From contig CBDCLU010000004.1 of the NCBI GenBank assembly GCA_965218765.1, positions 496,001 to 560,000 of the forward strand: a DNA stretch of 64,000 nt, written 5' to 3'. The notes beneath the pieces were generated by a model, which saw only the letters and a list, made by a program, of their open reading frames with translations, did not search any database and was not told the DNA's origin. Origin of the DNA: JBBPYC01 sp965218765 (GTDB lineage Bacteria; Pseudomonadota; Gammaproteobacteria; Burkholderiales; Burkholderiaceae_C). The position numbers were made by a program, and so were the translations under genes. Below, piece after piece: positions 27,230 through 35,396 of the stretch. How positions within the stretch are numbered: position 1 is the first letter of the stretch; each line of letters opens with the position of its first letter.

Positions 27230-28774
27230 TCAGGCCGCGGCCAGCGCCGAGGCGCGCGCAGCCAGGTCGTGCTCAAGCCCGTCGAGCACCGGGTCGAGCA
27301 GATCGACGAACGCGACTGCAAGCCCGTGCGACTGGCAAAAGCGCCGCCACAGGCTGCGCCGGCCGGCCAGCCGCTCGGCCGCGTCAGGCTGCCGGCCGAA
27401 GCGTTCGATCCAGCCCGATTCGTCGAGCAGCGCGGCGAGGCGGCGCGGCGCAGCGGCTTTGGCCTGGTCGATGAAGACGCCGTGGTTTTCCACCTCCGGC
27501 GTGGCGTTCAGGTTGAACAGCAGCAGCGTGAGCGCGGCAGGGATTTGTGGTTCGGTGTCGACTGGTGGCAGGTCCTCGCCGTAGCCGACCGGCGCCTGCA
27601 ACGCGAGCCGCGCATCGTCGCCGAGCAGTTGCGCGGCGATCGCAGCCAAGCCTTGCCGGCGCGGATCGTTCACGCTGAAGCTGTAAGGCAGCACGCGCAA
27701 CGCGCCCGCGCTGCCCGGGCCGGCGCGACTGGCGCCGCCGGCGCTGGCGAGCAGCCGCTGGAAATACGGTTCGTCCAGATCGAGCCGGAACGCCTGCGCC
27801 AACTGCCGCTCGCGCCACCAGGCTTGTGCGGCCAGCACCGCGCGCGGCAGCACCACGAACAGCGCGAGCAGCGCCGCATAAAGATGCACCCAGCGCGCGC
27901 CGGACGCCGGCTGCGGCGGCTGGCCGAACTGCAGCGCCGCGACCTGCTCGACCGAAAACGGCTGCATGCCGAACAGATGCACGAGTGGCCAGGACACGAT
28001 CGACAGCACGCCGTGCACCGCGCCTGCGTCCAGGAACGTGCTTTCCCAGCCGACCCGGTATTCCGACACGATGCCGCGCAGGTACAGCGAGCCGATCGCG
28101 CCGGCTGCGAACAGTGCGGCTGCCAGATGCAGCATGCGTGCGATCCGCGCCGTGTTCAGCGGCGCCACGAGGCGCGACCAGTCACGCACGAACGCGAGCA
28201 GCGCACGGCGCAGCACGGCGGGCGCTGCCGGCTCGGTCTGTGCCGATGACACCCGCTTCGCAAGCCAGCGCTGCACGCCGTCGCGCAGCACTGCCGGCAC
28301 GGGACCGCGTGGTTCAGCCGCTGCATCGCGCTGCCGCCGATTCCATAGCGGCCACAGCAGCAGCCCCAGATAGACAGCCAGATTCCAGCCGACGATCAGC
28401 AGCAGCGCGCCGGACAGCAGATCGACACGGTGCGGATGCACGACCCGTTCTGCCAGGCCGCCGGCCAGCACGGCCGCGAGCGCGCTGCCGATGCCGGCCC
28501 AGGCGTGCCAGTGGCCGAGCTGGCGCGCGGCGGCGACCGACGGATGGCGCGGCTGCAGCCGCTCCAGCAGCTGCTGCGCGCGCATGTGCAGGTAGGGCGC
28601 AGCCGTCACCGCGCTGTTTTCCGGGCTGTTCCTCTTCGCAGCCTGCCAGTGCGACAGCTCGCGCGCGGCCTGGCTGGCCTGGCGGCGGTCTTCGGCGTGC
28701 AGCAGCTGTTGGTCTCGGTCGGCCAGCTCGATGGCACGCACCAGCGCGATCTCGCGCGCGGCAGGTTCATTCAT
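27230..28774 (-). CDS. DUF2868 membrane protein
   Basis: About 514 residues with at least four membrane helices, near 100-125, 130-155, 220-240 and 310-330. Soluble parts lie on both sides. The start is uncertain: ATG at 28774 gives MNEPAAREIALVRAIEL; an ATG seven codons upstream is also possible and neither has a clear ribosome site. The soluble C-terminal part ends with FVDLLDPVLDGLEHD. It is the upstream partner of the DUF3482 GTPase and is divergent from maeB. Function unknown. Confidence 0.82.
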   Translation of the reverse strand: MNEPAAREIALVRAIELADRDQQLLHAEDRRQASQAARELSHWQAAKRNSPENSAVTAAPYLHMRAQQLLERLQPRHPSVAAARQLGHWHAWAGIGSALAAVLAGGLAERVVHPHRVDLLSGALLLIVGWNLAVYLGLLLWPLWNRRQRDAAAEPRGPVPAVLRDGVQRWLAKRVSSAQTEPAAPAVLRRALLAFVRDWSRLVAPLNTARIARMLHLAAALFAAGAIGSLYLRGIVSEYRVGWESTFLDAGAVHGVLSIVSWPLVHLFGMQPFSVEQVAALQFGQPPQPASGARWVHLYAALLALFVVLPRAVLAAQAWWRERQLAQAFRLDLDEPYFQRLLASAGGASRAGPGSAGALRVLPYSFSVNDPRRQGLAAIAAQLLGDDARLALQAPVGYGEDLPPVDTEPQIPAALTLLLFNLNATPEVENHGVFIDQAKAAAPRRLAALLDESGWIERFGRQPDAAERLAGRRSLWRRFCQSHGLAVAFVDLLDPVLDGLEHDLAARASALAAA

Positions 28775-28958
28775 CGTGGGGATGGCTGCCGGCATCGTGT
28801 CATGCAGGCGATTATCGATGCGGGCTGCAGCCGGCCCGGGCGTCGCGCAGGCGACCCTACAATGATTTGCCGGCCCTGGAGGGCCACGTCGCGCCGTTTC
28901 GATGAGTCGGCCGGCGCGCCGAAAAATACCGGACATCCAAGCAGGAGACACCCATTTC

Positions 28959-31280
28959 ATGAGCACCGAATCGGTCCAGTCGGACCAGGCCCAGGCCGAA
29001 CTGCGCCAAGCGGCGCTTGATTACCACGAATTCCCGACGCCCGGCAAGACCCAGATTCAGGCGACCAAGCAGGTCGTCAATCAACGCGACCTCGCGCTTG
29101 CCTATTCACCGGGCGTGGCCGCACCGTGCCTTGAGATCGAGCGCGACCCGACCACCGCGTTCAAATACACGAACCGCGGCAACCTGATCGGCGTGATCAG
29201 CAATGGCACTGCGGTGCTGGGGCTGGGCAACATCGGCGCGCTTGCCTCCAAGCCGGTGATGGAAGGCAAGGCGGTGCTGTTCAAGAAGTTCGCCGGCATC
29301 GATGTGTTCGACATCGAGGTCGACGAGCAAAAGGATCTGGACAAGCTGGTCGATGTGATCGCCGCGCTGGAGCCCACATTCGGCGGCATCAACCTGGAGG
29401 ACATCAAGGCGCCGGATTGCTTCTATGTGGAGCGCAAATTGCGCGAACGCATGAAGATCCCGGTGTTCCACGACGATCAGCATGGCACCGCGATCGTGGT
29501 CGGTGCGGCAGTGCTCGGTGGACTGCGGGTGGTCGGCAAGGAGCTGAGCCAGGTCAAGCTGGTCACCTCGGGCGCGGGCGCGGCCGCGCTGGCGTGCCTC
29601 AAACTGCTGCTCAAGATGGGCTTGCCGCGCGAAAACATCTTCGTGACCGACCTGGCCGGCGTCGTCTATGCAGGGCGCACGGAGCTGATGGACGAGGACA
29701 AGATCCAGTTTGCACAACACACCGATGCGCGCCGGCTCACCGACGTGATCGACGGTGCCGACGTGTTTCTGGGCTTGTCCGCCGGCGGCGTGCTCAAGCA
29801 GGACATGGTCAGGCGCATGGCCGAGCGGCCGCTGATCCTCGCGCTGGCCAATCCGAACCCCGAGATCACGCCTGAAGACGCAAAAGCGGTTCGGCCCGAT
29901 GCGGTGCTCGCAACCGGCCGCACCGACTACCCGAACCAGGTCAACAACGTCCTATGCTTTCCGTACATCTTCCGCGGCGCGCTCGACTGCGGCGCCACCA
30001 CCATCACCGACGAGATGGAGATCGCCGCAGTGAACGCGATCGTGGAACTCGCGCAAGCCGAGCAAAGCGAGGTGGTGGCAGCCGCCTACACCGGCCAGCA
30101 GCTTGAATTCGGCCCCGAATACCTGATCCCGAAGCCGTTCGACCCGCGCCTGATCCTGAAGATCGCACCGGCGGTGGCGCGCGCCGCGGCGGAGTCGGGC
30201 GTGGCGGCGCGGCCCATTTCGGACATGGACGCGTACCTGCAGCGCCTGCAGTCGATCGTCTACGCGTCCGGCACCACCATGAAGCCGATCTTCGCGGCTG
30301 CCAAGACCGCGTCGAAAAAGCGGATCGCCTACAGCGAAGGCGAGGAGGAGCGCGTGCTGCGCGCGTGCCAGATCGTGATCGACGAAGGGCTCGCGCGCCC
30401 GACCCTGATCGGCCGGCCGGCCATCATCGCGCAGCGCATCCAGAAGTTCGGCCTGCGGTTGACCGAGGGGAAGGACTACGACATCGTGAATGTCGAGCAG
30501 GACCGGCGCTACAACGATTTCTGGCAGACGTACCACCAGATGATGGAACGCCGCGGCGTGACGGTGCCGATTGCGAAGATCGAGATGCGCCGGCGGCTGT
30601 CGCTGATTGGCGCCATGCTGCTGCACAAGGGCGAGGTGGACGGCATGATCTGCGGCACCTGGGGCACGCCGCAGGTGCATCTTCCATACATCGATCAGGT
30701 GATCGGCAGGCGCGCCGGCCGGCTGCAAAAGGAAGGCGTCTATGCCTGCATGAATGGGCTGGTGCTGCCGAACCGGCAGGTGTTCCTGGTCGATACGCAC
30801 ATCAACGTCGATCCGACGGCGGCCGAGCTGGCCGAGATCACGGTGATGGCCGCCGAGGAAATGTTGCGCTTCGGCATCGAGCCGAAAGCGGCGCTGCTGT
30901 CGCACTCGAACTTCGGCAGCTCGAACACGCCGAGCGCCCAGAAGATGCGCGAGACGCTCGAGTTGCTGCGCGCCGAGGCGCCCTGGCTCGAAGTCGATGG
31001 GGAAATGCATGGCGACGTCGCACTGGACGGCAAGGCCCGCGAGGCGGTCATGCCGCACAGCATGCTCAAAGGCGACGCGAACCTGCTGGTGCTGCCGAAC
31101 ATCGAAGCCGCCAACATCTCCTACAACCTGCTGAAGACCGCCGCCGGCGGCAACATCGCGATCGGGCCGGTGCTGCTCGGCGCTGCGATGCCGGTGCATA
31201 TCCTCACGGCCAGCGCCACGGTGCGGCGCATCGTCAACATGACCGCCTTGACAGTGGCAGACGCGAATGCAACGCGTTAG
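28959..31280 (+). CDS. maeB: NADP-dependent malic enzyme with phosphotransacetylase-like domain
   Basis: 773 residues, the long MaeB form. It converts malate to pyruvate plus CO2 and NADPH, supplying reducing power. The malic domain (residues 20-160) has YSPGVAAPC and DIKAPDCFYVE, followed by PVFHDDQHGTA. The NAD(P) domain has SGAGAAALA. From about 430 the phosphate acetyltransferase-like C-domain follows, usually regulatory (acetyl-CoA inhibition in E. coli MaeB). GCAGGAG stands upstream of the ATG at 28959. It is a single gene. Confidence 0.95.
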   Translation: MSTESVQSDQAQAELRQAALDYHEFPTPGKTQIQATKQVVNQRDLALAYSPGVAAPCLEIERDPTTAFKYTNRGNLIGVISNGTAVLGLGNIGALASKPVMEGKAVLFKKFAGIDVFDIEVDEQKDLDKLVDVIAALEPTFGGINLEDIKAPDCFYVERKLRERMKIPVFHDDQHGTAIVVGAAVLGGLRVVGKELSQVKLVTSGAGAAALACLKLLLKMGLPRENIFVTDLAGVVYAGRTELMDEDKIQFAQHTDARRLTDVIDGADVFLGLSAGGVLKQDMVRRMAERPLILALANPNPEITPEDAKAVRPDAVLATGRTDYPNQVNNVLCFPYIFRGALDCGATTITDEMEIAAVNAIVELAQAEQSEVVAAAYTGQQLEFGPEYLIPKPFDPRLILKIAPAVARAAAESGVAARPISDMDAYLQRLQSIVYASGTTMKPIFAAAKTASKKRIAYSEGEEERVLRACQIVIDEGLARPTLIGRPAIIAQRIQKFGLRLTEGKDYDIVNVEQDRRYNDFWQTYHQMMERRGVTVPIAKIEMRRRLSLIGAMLLHKGEVDGMICGTWGTPQVHLPYIDQVIGRRAGRLQKEGVYACMNGLVLPNRQVFLVDTHINVDPTAAELAEITVMAAEEMLRFGIEPKAALLSHSNFGSSNTPSAQKMRETLELLRAEAPWLEVDGEMHGDVALDGKAREAVMPHSMLKGDANLLVLPNIEAANISYNLLKTAAGGNIAIGPVLLGAAMPVHILTASATVRRIVNMTALTVADANATR

Positions 31281-31436
31281 CGGTGTGCACCGATTGCGGC
31301 TGCATTTAGGGACATTGCTCTAAGCGTGCACTGCGGCGGTGCGGATATCCTCACAACGTGCGTGCAAGGCTTGCGAATACCACAGCTTTGCGTCACACTA
31401 TCGGTTGGCGCTTAGGTAGAAACCCGAACGCGTTTT

Positions 31437-31453
31437 CGAGGCGTTTCGCCTCG
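31437..31453. other. Hairpin upstream of the RNase gene
   Basis: CGAGGCG and CGCCTCG form a 7-bp stem with a TTT loop, 20 bp before the RNase start and about 155 bp after maeB. It could affect RNase translation or end the maeB transcript. No T-run follows. Confidence 0.35.
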
Positions 31454-31472
31454 TCTGCAAGGTGTTTTCGGG

Positions 31473-31895
31473 ATGTCACTGCTTGATTCGTTGGTTCGGG
31501 GTTCCTGGCGGACTCGCATGGCGGCCGTGTTGCTGGCAGGTGCCAGTTTCGGCGTTGCAGCGCGTGGTCCGCTGCCATCGGCCGAGACGACTTCGGCAGA
31601 CACGGTGGCACTGGCCGAGCTGCCGGTGCAAGCCCGGGCGGTGTACCGGCTGATCCTGCAAGGCGGTCCATTCCGCCATGACAAGGACGGCGTCGTGTTC
31701 GGCAACCGTGAACGGTTGCTGCCATTGCACCAGCGCGGCTACTACCTCGAATACACGGTTGATACGCCGGGCATTAATCACCGCGGCGCGCGACGACTGG
31801 TGTGCGGAGGGCCGGCGCGGGTGCCGGACGCCTGCTATTACACAGGCGACCATTACGCCAGCTTTCGTCGCGTGACTGCCGATTCGCAGCCATGA
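31473..31895 (+). CDS. Secreted guanyl-specific ribonuclease (barnase/N1 family)
   Basis: 140 residues. A basic start and hydrophobic stretch (residues 13-30) form a signal peptide, so the RNase would be exported. The C-terminal half follows barnase: the general base Glu93 in YYLEYTV, Arg107/108 in GARRLVCGG, and His127 in TGDHYASF, at the spacing expected for Glu73, Arg87 and His102 of barnase. Cys111 and Cys121 could form a disulfide. The enzyme cleaves RNA after G. A barstar-like gene follows 139 bp downstream, as expected for a toxic RNase. Confidence 0.88.
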   Translation: MSLLDSLVRGSWRTRMAAVLLAGASFGVAARGPLPSAETTSADTVALAELPVQARAVYRLILQGGPFRHDKDGVVFGNRERLLPLHQRGYYLEYTVDTPGINHRGARRLVCGGPARVPDACYYTGDHYASFRRVTADSQP

Positions 31896-32034
31896 GCGCC
31901 GTGGTCCGTTGCCCGGGCATGAATGCCGGCGCAGCTGGGAACATCGGTTGCCGCAGTGAGATCATTTATTGAGTCAGTGGTCAGTTTTTAGTGAGTCATT
32001 CATTCAGTCAGTCAATTTGAAAGAGCAAAAGAAG

Positions 32035-32562
32035 ATGGACGCACCGCTTAGTCGGGATTCACTGCTGCAGACGCGGCAGCTTTCCGACCTTGAATCCAAC
32101 GGCGCCCGCGCCAACCCGCTGCCGCGCGCGACGCTGCAACCGCTTGCCTTGCAGCCCGGCCAGGAATCGCTGCTGCGCGGCGTGCGCAGCAACATCGTGC
32201 AGTCGATTCGCGCATTTCGTGTACATGACCTGCACGTTGCCGCTACCGAGCTCGGGCAGCATTTCCTCTATGCGAATCTGGCGGTTGCACAGAGCAAGCA
32301 GGATGTGCTGGATCTGATCGCGCAACAGTTCACGTTTCCCGCGCATTTCGGCAAGAACTTCGATGCGCTCTACGACTGCATGACCGATCCGCTGCACAAG
32401 TCCGGGCCGCAGCCCGGCTTCGTGGTGGTGCTCGAGCACATTCCGGCGAACGGCAAATTCGACAAGGAGGCACGCGAGCAGTTGCTCGACATCTTCCGCG
32501 ACGCGGCCGATTTCTGGGCCGATCGAAAAATCCCGTTTCGCTGCTTCTATTCTTTTCAGTAG
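32035..32562 (+). CDS. Barstar-family ribonuclease inhibitor with N-terminal extension
   Basis: 175 residues; the last 90 are barstar-like. The helix that plugs the RNase active site is recognisable as FGKNFDALYDCMTD, carrying both conserved aspartates. It should protect the cytoplasm from the RNase encoded upstream. About 80 N-terminal residues precede the fold, which is longer than classical barstar (about 90 residues in all). I start at the ATG at 32035 because AAAGAGCAAAAGAAG lies before it; an ATG at 31969 would add 22 residues. A perfect 11-bp hairpin begins at the stop codon. Confidence 0.85.
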   Translation: MDAPLSRDSLLQTRQLSDLESNGARANPLPRATLQPLALQPGQESLLRGVRSNIVQSIRAFRVHDLHVAATELGQHFLYANLAVAQSKQDVLDLIAQQFTFPAHFGKNFDALYDCMTDPLHKSGPQPGFVVVLEHIPANGKFDKEAREQLLDIFRDAADFWADRKIPFRCFYSFQ

Positions 32563-32596
32563 CCCGTTCTGCACACACCAGCCAAGCAGAACGGGC
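32562..32596 (+). terminator. Hairpin at the barstar stop codon
   Basis: GCCCGTTCTGC (32562-32572) and GCAGAACGGGC (32586-32596) form a perfect 11-bp stem with a 13-nt loop. It begins with the last base of the stop codon. No U-tract follows, so it may stabilise the mRNA end or need Rho. Confidence 0.5.
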
Positions 32597-32868
32597 GAAC
32601 GAGGCTAGCCACGGCGCACCAGGCGGCGTCATCTCTCACGGCAACGGCGTCGCGGCCAGTTCCGGCAACAGTACGGCGGAACCCAGCACTGCTGTCGAAG
32701 CGGCGGACGGCATGCCGACCGACCGACTGCTCGACGTGACGCCGCAGGCGTTGCGCATGAGCAGCCCCTTCAACGCCGCGTATTGGCTGTCGGCTGCCTG
32801 ACAGCGGTCCATCGATTGGAGATAGACAAAAACCCGCCTGTCACGGCGGGTTTTTTATTGGCGAAGCG
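32597..32868. other. Spacer between barstar and rsmA
   Basis: About 270 bp. One plus-strand frame is open from about 32580 to a TGA near 32801, ending VTPQALRMSSPFNAAYWLSAA, but it has no start codon with a ribosome site. It may be the tail of a lost gene. The intrinsic terminator at 32829-32857 follows. Confidence 0.4.
32829..32857. terminator. Strong bidirectional intrinsic terminator
   Basis: AAACCCGCC and GGCGGGTTT form a 9-bp stem with a 6-nt loop, with a T-run to the right and an A-run to the left. It can end transcription from both sides: the RNase/barstar side on plus and rsmA (ending at 32869) on minus. Confidence 0.92.
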
Positions 32869-33675
32869 TTAGCCCGGCGCAGGTTGCGTTGCAACCGCCA
32901 ATGCAAGGTACGCATCCACCGGCACCTCTTGCGCGCGTCGCTGAAGATCGAAGCTGCCCGCGAAGCCGAGTTGATCGAGCCAGCCGCCCAGCGTATGCCG
33001 CAGCAATTTGCGCCGCTGGCTGAACGCAACGCGCAGCAGTTCGCGCAGCCAGCCCGGGTCCAGCGGCACGAACGTCTTGCGCGGCTGCATCCGGACCACG
33101 GCGCTTTGCACCCGCGGCGGCGGCTCGAATGCCTGCGGCGGCACCGTGAACACCTGCTCCATTTCGTAGCGCCATTGCAGCATCACGCTGATGCGGCCAT
33201 AAGCGGCTGTGTCTGCATCGGCCACCATGCGTTCCACCACCTCGCGCTGCAGCATGAAATGCTGGTCCTTGATCACCGGGAGGTGATCGAGCAGGTGAAA
33301 CAGCAGCGGCGTCGAGATGTTGTAGGGCAGGTTGCCGACGATGCGCAAACCCTGCGCTTTATCCATGGCATCGCTCAGGCCAAGCTGCCGCGCCAGTGCC
33401 GTGAAATCGACCGCCAGCACGTCCGACTCGATCACCTGCAGCCGCTTGTCGCTGCGCAGCCGCCGCGCCAGATCGCGGTCCAGCTCGACCACCGTGAGCC
33501 GCCCCGCACGCGCCAGCAGCGGCGCCGTGAGCGCCGACAAGCCCGGGCCGATCTCCACCAGCGCCGTCTCGTCCGCCCGCACGCCAATCGCCGCCACGAT
33601 CGCCTCGATCACCGCCGGGTCGGTCAAAAAATGCTGGCCGAAGCGCTTCTTCGGTCGGTGTCGCACCTCGCTCAT
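32869..33675 (-). CDS. rsmA: 16S rRNA dimethyladenosine transferase
   Basis: 268 residues (RsmA, also called KsgA). It dimethylates two adjacent adenines in helix 45 of 16S rRNA late in small-subunit assembly. Motifs: FGQHFL near the start, the SAM site ALVEIGPGLSALT, and the catalytic IVGNLPYNIS. The ATG at 33675 gives the normal N-terminus MSEVRHRPKKRFGQH. In many betaproteobacteria pdxA lies between surA and this gene; here only a dispersed repeat does. Confidence 0.97.
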   Translation of the reverse strand: MSEVRHRPKKRFGQHFLTDPAVIEAIVAAIGVRADETALVEIGPGLSALTAPLLARAGRLTVVELDRDLARRLRSDKRLQVIESDVLAVDFTALARQLGLSDAMDKAQGLRIVGNLPYNISTPLLFHLLDHLPVIKDQHFMLQREVVERMVADADTAAYGRISVMLQWRYEMEQVFTVPPQAFEPPPRVQSAVVRMQPRKTFVPLDPGWLRELLRVAFSQRRKLLRHTLGGWLDQLGFAGSFDLQRRAQEVPVDAYLALAVATQPAPG

Positions 33676-33752
33676 GAGCGCCTGCCTCGCCGACCGAAGC
33701 CAGCACGGCTTACTTCCCTCCATTGCGAACCAGTGCCGCCTTCGCGTTCCCA

Positions 33753-33856
33753 CCCCGGCAGGGGCCGCGGAGCTGGCTCCGCCAGGCCGCAGGCGCCGCC
33801 CCCGGTGGGGGGTAGCCGAAAGCCGACCGAAGGGAGCGAAGGCTGGGGCAGAGCCA
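33753..33856 (-). repeat. Dispersed 3'-end repeat, copy C
   Basis: The fullest copy with D: GGGGCCGCGGAGCTGGC, TCCGCCAGGCCGCAGG, CGCCGCCCCC, GGGGGGTAGCCGAAAGCC and AGGGAGCGAAGGCTGGGG. It lies 3 nt beyond the TAG of surA (33860-33862), read on surA's strand. The arm GCGGAGC-CA-GCTCCGC can fold tightly. Confidence 0.88.
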
Positions 33857-33859
33857 AAT

Positions 33860-35326
33860 CTACTGCGGCGGCTCGCGCATGTCGACGAAGGCGCGATTGC
33901 GCACGTCCTGCGCCCAGGGCCCGTAGGCTTCATCGAGCTTTTTCTCACGCAGCAGGTTGCGCGCGAGTTCGCGTTGCTGGCGCGGTGTCAGCGCGGCTTC
34001 ACGGCGTTCCAGCAACTGCACCAGATGCACGCCGAACTGCGTCGTGAACGGCTCGCTGAGCTGGCCCGGCGACAGGCCGGCCAGCGTCTGCTCGAACTCC
34101 GCCACGTACTGGCCGGGGCTGGCCCAGCCGAGATCGCCGCCGTCCTTTGCGCTGCCGTCCTGTGAGAACTCGCGTGCCAGCGCAGCAAAGTCGGCGCTGC
34201 CGGCCTCGATGCGGCGCCGGTAGTCGGCCAGCCGCGCGCGCGCGGCCGCCTCGTCCTGCTGCCTGGACAGGCGCAGCAGGATGTGCCGCGCATGGTTTTG
34301 CAGCACCGTCATGCCGGCCGGTGTGCCCAGGCGCCCCTTGTCGATCACCTTCAGCACATGAAAACCCGCGCCCGAGCGGATCGGCCCTGCCACGCCGCCC
34401 GCCGGCAGCCCTTTGGTGGCGCTGATGAACAGTTCCGGATAACGGTCGGCCGGCCGCAGGCCCATGCGGCCGCCGGCGCTGCGTTCCGGACCATCCGACG
34501 AATCGCGCGCGAGCTGCGAGAAATCTTCGCCGCCGCGCGCCCGCGCCACCACGCTCTGAGCGCGCTGCTGCAACTCGGCCACCTGCTGCGCAGGTGCGTT
34601 CTCGGGCACGGCGATCAGCACCTGGGCGAGTTCGATCTCGGCCGGCGTACCGTCTGTTTGGGCGCGATTCAGGAACTGGTCGATGTCCAGTTCGGTGATC
34701 TTCACCTTGGGTTCGAGCTCGCGCTCGCGCAGGCGCTGCAACGTGATCTGGCGCCGCAGTTCGTCGCGCAGTTCGTTGGGTGGATAGTTGTCTGCGCTCA
34801 GCCGCTGGCGCAACTGCGGCACCGTGAGCTTGTTCTGGCGCGCCACGTTCTGCTCGGCCTGATCGACCGCGCCCGGATCGACCTTGATGCCGGTCTCAGC
34901 GGCAAGCTGCAGCTGCGTACGGTCCGTGATCATGCGCTCCAGCACCTGCTGCAGCAACACGTCGGGCGGCGGCACCGGGGCGTTGGTCTGGCTCAGCTGC
35001 TGCGCGATGCGTTCCACGCGCGCGTGCAGCTCGTTGTTCGTGATCGGCTCCGAATTGACCACCGCCACGATGAAGTCGGCCTGCTGGCGCTGCGCCGGGG
35101 CCGGCGCGCCCGGCTGCGGCAGTGCCGGCGTGCCGAGGCCGGGCGCGCCCAGGCCGGGCACGGAAAACGATGGCGCGCGGCCGGACGGCTTGAAGCCTTG
35201 CGCATGGGCTGCGCCAGTCAAGACAGATGCCAGCACGAGGCCCACGGACAGCGCCCGGCAGGCCGCGCGAGCCAGCCGCGCGCGTCGGCTTCGGTTCGAT
35301 TCCAACAACACAAACTGCGTACTCAT
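33860..35326 (-). CDS. surA: Periplasmic chaperone/peptidyl-prolyl isomerase SurA
   Basis: 488 residues. A long basic start and hydrophobic segment end at GAAHAQG (signal peptide). An unusual Pro/Gly-rich linker (about 47-85) precedes the SurA N-domain (ADFIVAVVNSEPITNNEL). Two parvulin domains follow, one with GRMGLRPADRYPELF and one with DGGDLGWASPGQYV, then a C-terminal helix. SurA escorts outer-membrane proteins to the Bam complex; LptD is a classic client and its gene lies 70 bp upstream on the same strand. The start at 35326 is preceded by GGAGACTATCGAGG. Confidence 0.95.
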   Translation of the reverse strand: MSTQFVLLESNRSRRARLARAACRALSVGLVLASVLTGAAHAQGFKPSGRAPSFSVPGLGAPGLGTPALPQPGAPAPAQRQQADFIVAVVNSEPITNNELHARVERIAQQLSQTNAPVPPPDVLLQQVLERMITDRTQLQLAAETGIKVDPGAVDQAEQNVARQNKLTVPQLRQRLSADNYPPNELRDELRRQITLQRLRERELEPKVKITELDIDQFLNRAQTDGTPAEIELAQVLIAVPENAPAQQVAELQQRAQSVVARARGGEDFSQLARDSSDGPERSAGGRMGLRPADRYPELFISATKGLPAGGVAGPIRSGAGFHVLKVIDKGRLGTPAGMTVLQNHARHILLRLSRQQDEAAARARLADYRRRIEAGSADFAALAREFSQDGSAKDGGDLGWASPGQYVAEFEQTLAGLSPGQLSEPFTTQFGVHLVQLLERREAALTPRQQRELARNLLREKKLDEAYGPWAQDVRNRAFVDMREPPQ

Positions 35327-35396
35327 AAGCCTCGATAGTCTCCGGTTATCCACCGCACTCGGCGCTGTCGCCGCAGCAACGAGCGAGACCGCGCAG

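Noticed and set aside
32597..32801. Possible small gene ending NAAYWLSAA between barstar and rsmA
   Set aside because: Frame is open but has no start codon with a ribosome site; at best a gene fragment.
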